The notes beneath the pieces were generated by a model. The model was not told the origin of the DNA. It made no database searches and saw nothing but the letters and a program-made list of their open reading frames with translations. From assembly GCA_947089145.1 (NCBI GenBank), contig CAMUJH010000017.1:1-64000 (forward strand): 64,000 nt of DNA, given 5' to 3'. The translations under genes were made by a program, and so were the position numbers. How positions within the stretch are numbered: the first letter of the stretch is position 1; each line of letters opens with the position of its first letter. Positions 36,894 through 43,593 of the stretch are shown here, piece by piece. The stretch is from an uncultured Hungatella sp. Its GTDB lineage: Bacteria; Bacillota; Clostridia; Lachnospirales; Lachnospiraceae.

Positions 36894-36989
36894 ACAATAT
36901 GAATTTAACATAACTGAGATGATTTTTGACAGAAAGGGAGATAAGCATTTCTGTATAAAGCCTGTCACAACTGCCCCAGAGAAACAGAT

Positions 36990-37038
36990 AAAAAGGCCGG
37001 GATGTACTTGTGCCATAGCAAGACAGCCCGGCTCTTTT
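36990..37038 (+). terminator. Rho-independent terminator after the GT51 gene
   Basis: AAAAAGGCCGGG (36990-37001) pairs with CCCGGCTCTTTTT (37027-37038) around a 25-base loop. Any reading frame starting at 37002 would begin inside this hairpin, so the next gene is started at 37080. Confidence 0.75.
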
Positions 37039-37079
37039 TGCCGAAGGGAGATAGTATAGGAACGGAATGGGGGATTTTT

Positions 37080-37532
37080 ATGGAGATGATTTTGGTCAGC
37101 GCATGCCTGTTAGGCATTGGATGCCAGTACAGCAGGGAAATAAAGGCGGACGAAAGAGTGTGTAAGCTTCTGGAGCGGAAGGACGTGGTGCTGATACCGG
37201 TGTGTCCGGAACAGCTGGGAGGGCTTCCTACACCCAGGGAACCGGCGGAGAGAAAGGATGGCGGCGTATGGAACCGGAGCGGGGAGAATGTGACAAAGCA
37301 GTTTTTGTATGGAGCCCGGGAAGCGCTGAAGCTGGCCAGAATGTATGGGTGCAGTCTGGCGATTTTAAAGGAGCGCAGCCCGTCCTGCGGCAGCGGGAAA
37401 ATCTATGACGGAAGTTTTGCAGGAAACGTGGTTGACGGGGATGGAGTTACAGCGGAACTTTTAAAAGAACATGGGATTCGGGTAATAGGGGAGAGCCAGA
37501 TAGGGGCAGAAGATAAGACGCTCTTTCAATAA
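37080..37532 (+). CDS. DUF523 family protein
   Basis: A 150-aa protein from ATG 37080. The DUF523 signatures are 'ILVSACLLGIGCQYS' at the N-terminus, 'IPVCPEQLGGLPTPREPAE' and 'LAILKERSPSCGSGKIYDG'. The conserved cysteines (three of these motifs contain one) suggest metal or Fe-S binding, but the biochemical role of the family is not known to me. It stands alone. After its stop, bases 37533-37873 contain no supported gene; a 68-codon frame at 37561 has no ribosome site. Confidence 0.88.
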   Translation: MEMILVSACLLGIGCQYSREIKADERVCKLLERKDVVLIPVCPEQLGGLPTPREPAERKDGGVWNRSGENVTKQFLYGAREALKLARMYGCSLAILKERSPSCGSGKIYDGSFAGNVVDGDGVTAELLKEHGIRVIGESQIGAEDKTLFQ

Positions 37533-37873
37533 GCGGATGTCCTGTTTTGTGCGGTAACCCATGGAAAAGAGGCTGGCAGAAGTGCTGATTCCTTCTATAT
37601 ATGAGTTAGTTTTGTATGGTTTAAAAAGAGACAGGGCGGGGAAGGGCAAAGTACTCCCTGCCTTGCCTATTATACAGCCCGATGGTATAATGGACATATG
37701 TGCCCCGGCGTTTGATTTTAATGGATATTTTTGGTCAGGAATATCTTTAGCTAAGAGCTGTACGTGAATGGAACGCACGCCTGTAGGGCAGAGAGCCGGC
37801 TTTAGCGGCGAAACTGGAAAAGATTCCGGAGGCGCAAAACAGAGACAGGAGGGCAGTGAAGAGAAGGGGGATT

Positions 37874-39757
37874 ATGGGCAAGAAACCAAAGGGAAGAAGC
37901 AGAAAGAAGAAAAAATTTCCTGTAATGGCCGCAGTTATGGCAGGCGCGGCAGCGGCAGCAGCTTTAGCGGCGGGAATAGGAGCAGGCTATTACATATACA
38001 GAGGGAAACAGTATGAAACGGTATTTTTTCCCAGCACAAAAATTAACGGAATTGATGCGTCAGATAAGACTGTGGAGCAGATGGAAAAACTGATCTCCGA
38101 AACTGCGGACGGATATGTTCTGACCATAAGGAAGCAGGACGGAGGCACAGAGCAGATTACAGGAAAAGAGATCGGGATGCATTCTGTGTTTGACGGAAAG
38201 CTGGAGGAATACCTGGCAGATCAGGAGCCTATGGAATGGTGGATACAGAAAGGCAGAGAGAAAAATTATGAGACAGAGGCAGTAATTGCTTTTGATGAGG
38301 ATAAGCTGGAGCAGCGGATTTTCAGTCTTCAGACGCTGAACCAGGAAAATGCCCAAATGCCTAAAGATGCATATCTGTCAGAGTATTTGCCGGGCCAGGG
38401 CTATGTGGTTATTCCAGATGAGCCTGGAACTGCATTGGACACGGAGAAGACGGCGGAAGAGATCCGGACGGCTGTAAAAACCCTTAAGACCGAACTGAAT
38501 CTGTCAGAACTTGACGTATATGAAAAAGCTGCTGTCACCAGCGAGGACAAGGCGCTCAATGAGCTGGCAGACAGGCTGAATCGATTTGTGAATATGACGG
38601 TTACCTATACCTTTGGGGAGAACCAGGAGGTCTTGGACGGGGAAGTGATTTCCCAGTGGCTGAGGCTGGGCGAAGGGGGAGAGGTAAGCGTGGATCAGGA
38701 AGCTGTGACAGCCTATGTAAAAGGCTTGGCGGATAATTATAATACGGCATCCAAAAAGAAAGTCTTGAAGACCTCTTATGGAGCCACTGTGGAAATTGGA
38801 AAAGGGACTTATGGCTGGCGTATCGATCAGGCGGCGGAGACGGAACAATTGTACCAGATCCTTTTGTCCGGGGAAAGCCAGGTTCGTGAGCCGGTATACC
38901 GCCAGAAGGCGGCCAGCCACGGTGAGAACGATTATGGGGATACTTATGTGGAGATTAATCTGACGGCACAGCATCTGTTCTTTTATAAAAACGGGCAGCT
39001 GATTGTGGAATCGGATTTCGTGTCAGGAAATTCAGCCAGAGGATATGACACGCCCTTTGGCGCTTACCCGCTGACTTATAAGCAGCGGAATGCTACTCTG
39101 AGAGGAGCCGATTATGCGACTCCTGTATCATATTGGATGCCCTTTAACGGAAACATCGGAATGCATGATGCCACCTGGCGGGGGGCGTTCGGAGGAAGCA
39201 TTTATAAGACGAACGGATCTCACGGCTGCATTAACCTGCCAAAGGATGCAGCCAGGACGATATATGAGAATATTGAGAAAGGGATGCCGGTGCTGTGCTA
39301 CCATCTTGGCGGGACAGAAAGCGGCGGCGCCAGCCTGGGAGGGGCGGCAGCGGCCGGGACAGCGCAGCCTGCGGACACCGGCAGTGCGCAGGCCGGCGCC
39401 GAGACGGAAAGCGTACCGGAAACGGAAATCGGAACGGAAACAGAAGCTGCTGTAAACGCCGGTGCCGGAGAAGGCGCAAATGAACCGGAAAGCAGCCATA
39501 GCGGCATGGAGGAGACGGAAAGATACAGACTGCCGTGGGAGTATGGGCCGGGCATGACTGAGGCGGAAACGCCGGCAGAAAATATGGAGAGTCAGCCGGA
39601 GACTTCTTCTGAGGCGGCTTCTGGAGACGGGGGCCAGAGCCAGCCAGGCCCTCAGCCGGATACATCTGCCGGTGAGAGCCAGGAAGTGGGGCCGGGGATG
39701 CCTGGGGCAGGCAATGAGGAAACCCAGGAAGTGGGGCCAGGGATGCAGAATAATTAA
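37874..39757 (+). CDS. L,D-transpeptidase (YkuD) with peptidoglycan-binding region
   Basis: A protein of about 627 aa. A basic N-terminus ('KKPKGRSRKKKKF') leads into one membrane anchor ('VMAGAAAAAALAAGIGAGYY'). Residues 50-345 hold two PG-binding-4-like domains. The YkuD catalytic domain lies at about 360-480, ending with the active-site motif 'GSHGCINLPKDAA' (the Cys near residue 450). It makes 3-3 cross-links in the outer-face peptidoglycan. The last 140 residues are a disordered Glu/Pro/Ser/Thr tail with the repeated 'EVGPGM'. GTG 37856 with GGAGGG upstream is an alternative start. Confidence 0.9.
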   Translation: MGKKPKGRSRKKKKFPVMAAVMAGAAAAAALAAGIGAGYYIYRGKQYETVFFPSTKINGIDASDKTVEQMEKLISETADGYVLTIRKQDGGTEQITGKEIGMHSVFDGKLEEYLADQEPMEWWIQKGREKNYETEAVIAFDEDKLEQRIFSLQTLNQENAQMPKDAYLSEYLPGQGYVVIPDEPGTALDTEKTAEEIRTAVKTLKTELNLSELDVYEKAAVTSEDKALNELADRLNRFVNMTVTYTFGENQEVLDGEVISQWLRLGEGGEVSVDQEAVTAYVKGLADNYNTASKKKVLKTSYGATVEIGKGTYGWRIDQAAETEQLYQILLSGESQVREPVYRQKAASHGENDYGDTYVEINLTAQHLFFYKNGQLIVESDFVSGNSARGYDTPFGAYPLTYKQRNATLRGADYATPVSYWMPFNGNIGMHDATWRGAFGGSIYKTNGSHGCINLPKDAARTIYENIEKGMPVLCYHLGGTESGGASLGGAAAAGTAQPADTGSAQAGAETESVPETEIGTETEAAVNAGAGEGANEPESSHSGMEETERYRLPWEYGPGMTEAETPAENMESQPETSSEAASGDGGQSQPGPQPDTSAGESQEVGPGMPGAGNEETQEVGPGMQNN

Positions 39758-39780
39758 GAAGAAGGCTGACAGCGTTTAAA

Positions 39781-39825
39781 AGGCTGCCTGGAAGCGTGGG
39801 GGATGCGGTTCCAGGCAGCTTTTGC
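39781..39825. terminator. Bidirectional terminator between convergent genes
   Basis: GGCTGCCTGGAA (39782-39793) and TTCCAGGCAGCT (39809-39820) form an 11-bp stem followed by TTTTG. It separates the L,D-transpeptidase gene (+) from the GH18 fragment (-). Confidence 0.8.
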
Positions 39826-39827
39826 TT

Positions 39828-40241
39828 TCAGAACATTGAATCTAACAATACCCATCCTGCCCGAAACAGCTTCATGATCTGCCATACAGCGATTCCCTTC
39901 AGGCCGTATTCCTGTACCAGCCTGAATTTTGCCTGCCAGCTTCTCACATCCTCAAACCATACCTCGTGCTGGACTCCGTATTGCCAGTATCGGAACCAGG
40001 GTGACATGGCCGTCGTATCAAAGAGAATCGGAACTCCATAAAAGACCGCTGTCTGCACAGCTTCCACGCTGCCCAGGGTCTGTGCCTTTGTGGCGCCCCG
40101 GACATAAGGCAGGGGCCAGTCATAACCATAGTTTGGGACGCCAAGGCAGATTTTGTCTGCGGGAATTTTAGTAAGAGCGTACTCCGCCACGCGGCGGACC
40201 TGGTTTAGAGGGGCAACAGCCATAGGGGGACCGTATGTATA
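39828..40241 (-). CDS. C-terminal part of a LysM-GH18 spore-lytic enzyme gene, split by the 17.8-kb element
   Basis: This segment encodes the last third of a YaaH/SleL-type glycosyl hydrolase 18. Reading in from the core site, the frame is TYGPPMAVAPLNQVRRV, then 'KICLGVPNYGYDWPLPYVRG', 'VWFEDVRSWQAKFRLVQEYG' and 'LKGIAVWQIMKLF', all typical of the family C-terminus. It has no start codon of its own in a sensible place (the first ATG is at 40223, inside the conserved motif), and no ribosome site. The matching N-terminal part is at 57978-58739. Together they would give about 381-383 aa with one LysM domain. GH18 proteins of this group cut cortex peptidoglycan in spores. Confidence 0.88.
   Translation of the reverse strand, partial: YTYGPPMAVAPLNQVRRVAEYALTKIPADKICLGVPNYGYDWPLPYVRGATKAQTLGSVEAVQTAVFYGVPILFDTTAMSPWFRYWQYGVQHEVWFEDVRSWQAKFRLVQEYGLKGIAVWQIMKLFRAGWVLLDSMF
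40234..40241. repeat. Left attachment core (TATGTATA)
   Basis: Eight bases identical to 58000-58007. On the coding (-) strand it reads TATACATA, encoding T-Y of the GH18 motif WGYTYGPP. Bases on either side differ between the two copies, as expected for attL and attR of a serine integrase with a short core. Confidence 0.85.
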
Positions 40242-40273
40242 AGACCCGACTGGACTATGGTAATAGAGACAAG

Positions 40274-40303
40274 AAAAAAAACCGGGGATTCCCGGCTTTT
40301 TTC
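40274..40303 (+). terminator. Hairpin terminator just inside the left end
   Basis: An A-run, then ACCGGG-GATT-CCCGGCTTTTTT. The stem is short but GC-rich and the T-run is clear. The A-run on the other side allows function on the - strand too, ending the long phage operon. Confidence 0.65.
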
Positions 40304-40358
40304 AATGCATTAATAATCAAAAGGTTTTTGCATATTTTTAAAAATATTTTTCTTACAT

Positions 40359-40398
40359 TTGGTAACCAACTATTTTATGATACAGATAGGTAACCAAT
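40359..40398. repeat. Twin GGTAACCA sites near the left end
   Basis: TTGGTAACCAA (40359-40369) and AGGTAACCAAT (40388-40398) lie 28 bases apart, about 120 bases inside the left core. Between them is TATGATA, which could be a -10. TAGGAGG (40401-40407) follows but no start codon does. Possible protein-binding sites or a deletion scar. Bases 40408-40499 hold only a GGCAGGA/TCCTGCC hairpin (40448-40465). Confidence 0.4.
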
Positions 40399-40499
40399 AA
40401 TAGGAGGTTTACAAATTTCTTTTAAAATCTCTCACGGGCAAGGGGCGGCAGGATGCGTCCTGCCGGGGGCCCGCCATATTAAATTTCTGCATTGTCGTT

Positions 40500-40973
40500 T
40501 TACACCGTTTGAAGTCCTGCAAGCTGTTCTACCTCTGCCACGCTGAGTTCAGAACATTCCGCTATTTCCTCGACTGTCAGCTTTCCCATTTTCAGCATTC
40601 TAAGTGCTGTCAGCTTTTTTGTTTCACTAATGCCTTGTGTCTTTCCTTGCTTTATTCCCTGATTTAAAATGATTCTTGCTTCTGTTTCAATCAATGCCCC
40701 GCCCATAATATCACCTACACCTTTCTGCACATTTCCATATTTCTGTGCAATCTCTATAATCACATCGCCGGAAAGCTCTATAATGGTGCGCTTGTCAAAT
40801 GCCCCGATCACTCCCCGCTGTTCCAGTTCGTCTAAAAAATGTTCATTGGGGAAAAAACAGATTTCCTCTTCCCCAGTGTATGTTTCCCCGAAAATTTCAT
40901 TGATTACGGGGATGATCAGTCTCCGACAGTCATTCAGGATTGTCCTGAATACCCCATCATATATATTTGCCAT
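40500..40973 (-). pseudogene. Rpn/PD-(D/E)XK transposase-like protein, internally deleted
   Basis: A 157-aa frame. The N-terminus 'MANIYDGVFRTILNDCRRLI' and 'FFPNEHFLDE' match the start of the Rpn-family nucleases (usually about 300 aa) that are abundant in Lachnospiraceae. The text then jumps directly to their C-terminal half ('KRTIIELSGDVIIEIAQKYG', 'ETEARIILNQGIKQGK'). The missing middle contains the core nuclease residues, so the product is probably inactive. The deletion keeps the frame. It lies at the left edge of the phage element, downstream of its operon, and may be a hitchhiker. Confidence 0.7.
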
Positions 40974-41070
40974 ATCCTATTTCCTTCCTGTTTGTTTTAA
41001 TCATATCATTTTTTATCTTATATTCAAGAATACGGCGCTCCTTTCTGGCTATGGAATCAATATTTCTGCT

Positions 41071-41259
41071 TCATGTAGCTTTCCCATTAGACGGCGCATT
41101 TTTGGATAAACCTGGAGGGCAAAGCGCCGGGAATGCAATTTTTGAAACCCGTTCCAATATAAGCTTCACTTCGTGTGGAGTCCTATTTCGGCAGTAGTCG
41201 TTATGAAAAATGAATATGGTTTCCCCTTGCTTAAAAATTTTTACAGCGCTATCATCCAC
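41071..41259 (-). CDS. Small hypothetical protein, about 62 aa
   Basis: Started at GTG 41259, which has an AAGGGGGGG ribosome site just upstream (TTG 41280 is an alternative). The visible segment 'TIFIFHNDYCRNRTPHEVKL' followed by '[12 protein letters not shown]' looks like a small conserved phage or mobile-element protein with one beta hairpin and one helix, but I cannot name a family. It lies between the replication gene and the Rpn remnant, in the same direction as the phage operon. Confidence 0.5.
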   Translation of the reverse strand: MDDSAVKIFKQGETIFIFHNDYCRNRTPHEVKLILERVSKIAFPALCPPGLSKNAPSNGKAT

Positions 41260-41316
41260 GGCATCCCCCCCTTCTTTCAATCTTATGCTTGCATGGTTGT
41301 ACTAATTGCCTGGCTG

Positions 41317-42936
41317 CTATTTATGCAAATTCCCTTGCAAATCGGAATCAAACGTGCTATCATGGACATAGATTTCACCAGTTACCTGATCAACGATGCC
41401 GAATCGGTATGTTCCGGTAAGATCCATATGGCCTGGCAGCTCCTTCCCATTAAGCTGACGGGCCCTTTTATTTTTATACCGGAGCGCCTTTTCCATGTCG
41501 TTGTCATTCATGGTACATAAAACATCCATTACGTCTTTCATGATGCCATCATCATTTATCCCTTTTTGATAAAAGCCATAAGTTACCATGCTGTTGATGG
41601 CCCGGGTCTTTACCAGGTCGGCATTCAGCTTCCGGCTGTATTCCCGGACTAGCTTCAACTGCTTCGGGGGAAGCTTCACGTCTATGAGGCGGCAGCTTCT
41701 TAGGGCCTTCCAAAATCCGCATAAGCCACGCCGGGATTTGTTGGAATCCCCGGAAGGCTCCGCCAGGCGGAACACGTAGTAAGTCAGATAATCAATAATC
41801 AGTTTACGGTTGTCCAGGTAGTCGTAGATCCGCCTGGCGGCCGCTTTCGCCGTGTTGTCATGAAGTGGGAGAAGCTGATAGGACTTGCTATGCCGCCGCA
41901 TGGTCTGGTATTCCACGTTCATCACCAGGTTGACTTTCGGGGTCAGACTGTCGGCAAATTTCTGCAGGCTGTCCTCTTCCATGGTAAGGTCACCGGATAT
42001 AAGCCGGCTGCAGGTTATCTTTAAGGAATCACTACTGCCATGCTCCAGATAGAAGGCGCAGCGGGCCAAGTTTAAGTACTTCCAGCTGCGGCGTTTGTAG
42101 CATTCCTCATATACATATAAGTCGTATCGGTTGATAAGGCCGTTAAACAGCCAGAGATAGAAAAACCATCCCTTGTAGGCTTGTTCTACCACTTCCTTTG
42201 ATTTTAGGTAAATCCGGATGAATACTTTATCGGAACGCTTGCCCAGGGCGACATAGTCAATCTCAAAGCCGTCGCTTCCTGCTTTTTCCGTGTGCATTAT
42301 GGCATCTGAAAACCGGTCTACCCGCATCTTGTAGAAATTCTCCAGGCTGAAGAACTTTTCAGGGCGTGTCAGGTAATTGCTGTGCCAGCAGTAATCAATC
42401 CGATTTTCCTGGCAGAAGTCAATGGAGAGATTGAACTGTTTTGCAATAGTTCGGATGCAGGAATAGGAGCGCTCAAAGGATTCATGGACCCCGTACATCC
42501 AGAGCATGTAAGATCGGATTTGAACCACGATCTCGCAGGTAACGGAGGCGCCGCCATCAGAACCGGCAGGGACGGAAGGGGCGATAAACACGTCGAACCA
42601 TTCCGGATATTCCAAACAGACCGTGTACATATGGGCGAAGCTGAACCTGCGGAGGTTCAGACGCAAGTCATGGTCGGGGCCAAAATCTATCTGAAGGAAG
42701 TCAATCTTCGGGTCATTGTCCAGCAGCTCGTATTTTTGCTTGAAGAATCTGCGGAGCTTAAGGACGCCGTAGTCCGTCGAGCCGACTGTAAAGTCGTTTT
42801 GGAACTTTACGCTGTAGTAAAATGTGTCAATGTTATGTAAAAACTTGGATTTTTTAAAGTCAAACCAATATTCTTTCGATTGATCATCTAATTCCTGAAA
42901 GATAGTGCAATTAGAAAATTCTCTGACTGGAATCAA
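41317..42936 (-). CDS. Phage replication initiation protein (RstA/Rep_trans-like)
   Basis: A protein of about 539 aa. The start is taken as TTG 42936, because GGAGG lies 7 bases upstream. The frame stays open a further 480 bases, but that part is GC-rich, carries the hairpin region and has no protein-like composition. The middle has 'FCQENRIDYCWHSNY' and 'IDYVALGKRSDKVFIRIYLK', which resemble the R-x-D-Y and G-x-R-x-S-D-x-x-x-R-x-Y-x-K signatures of Rep_trans/RstA rolling-circle initiators of filamentous phages. It would nick the replicative form at the origin. Two long inverted repeats directly upstream are origin candidates. Confidence 0.72.
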   Translation of the reverse strand: MIPVREFSNCTIFQELDDQSKEYWFDFKKSKFLHNIDTFYYSVKFQNDFTVGSTDYGVLKLRRFFKQKYELLDNDPKIDFLQIDFGPDHDLRLNLRRFSFAHMYTVCLEYPEWFDVFIAPSVPAGSDGGASVTCEIVVQIRSYMLWMYGVHESFERSYSCIRTIAKQFNLSIDFCQENRIDYCWHSNYLTRPEKFFSLENFYKMRVDRFSDAIMHTEKAGSDGFEIDYVALGKRSDKVFIRIYLKSKEVVEQAYKGWFFYLWLFNGLINRYDLYVYEECYKRRSWKYLNLARCAFYLEHGSSDSLKITCSRLISGDLTMEEDSLQKFADSLTPKVNLVMNVEYQTMRRHSKSYQLLPLHDNTAKAAARRIYDYLDNRKLIIDYLTYYVFRLAEPSGDSNKSRRGLCGFWKALRSCRLIDVKLPPKQLKLVREYSRKLNADLVKTRAINSMVTYGFYQKGINDDGIMKDVMDVLCTMNDNDMEKALRYKNKRARQLNGKELPGHMDLTGTYRFGIVDQVTGEIYVHDSTFDSDLQGNLHK

Positions 42937-43081
42937 AATGTTACCTCCATTCACAAAATAATTTAACACGTTAAAGTTGTATAGTTTTTGAGGAAATGGA
43001 ATTTTCCCCAAAATTAAAAATGTGGAAAATTTCCCGTATTTACGGGGATAAATCGCCAAAAGTGTATGTATTTTCAGACCA

Positions 43082-43175
43082 CGTATTACAGGCACGTGGC
43101 CAGGGGTTTCGGGGGCCTTGCGGCCTGTAATACGGCCTGTGCGGTCTGGCCCGGACGGGCGCGCCGCACAGGCCG
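43082..43175. other. Two adjacent 12-bp inverted repeats: candidate phage replication origin
   Basis: CGTATTACAGGC (43082-43093) pairs with GCCTGTAATACG (43123-43134). CGGCCTGTGCGG (43133-43144) pairs with CCGCACAGGCCG (43164-43175). Both stems are perfect and they share two bases. The second loop contains a further GCCCG/CGGGC hairpin. The 660-base stretch 42937-43593 has no credible gene. Filamentous phages carry origin and packaging hairpins in such intergenic DNA. Confidence 0.6.
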
Positions 43176-43593
43176 TCGGCGGGGCCCCCGGGCACCCCAT
43201 CCCCCGACCTATGCAGCCCACCCGCCCGGGCCGGTTTCTTGAGGGCTGATGAAAGGGCCGCCGCTCGTTTCGGAAACAGGTATCCGCAGCGCTAAACTTA
43301 CCAAAGCCGCTTTTTGCCCCTGCACTCCTTTGAAGCTGTCCGCAGAGACCGCCAGAAACAGCAATGACGCCAGCACGGGAAGAGGGAGGATAACCTTTTC
43401 TTCTGAAATGGGACAATTCGATATAAATGAGGGAAAAATGTTTCCGCTTTAAAAGAATTTTTCATATTCACATCATTACCTGCCTTTTACAAATTGAAAA
43501 AGATTCTGAAAATTTTATCTGCAGAACCACAGATGCTGGTTGCTGCAGCAAAAGCCGTCAGACAATTTGGTAAAAATTCTTGCATCCGCTTTC

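Noticed and set aside
37561..37767. 68-codon + strand frame in the gap before the L,D-transpeptidase gene
   Set aside because: No ribosome site, no recognisable composition and overlap with the upstream region of the next gene; kept as non-coding.
42937..43416. Upstream extension of the replication protein frame (to 699 aa)
   Set aside because: The extension is GC-rich, covers the hairpins and lacks protein-like sequence; a TTG with GGAGG at 42936 is the better start.
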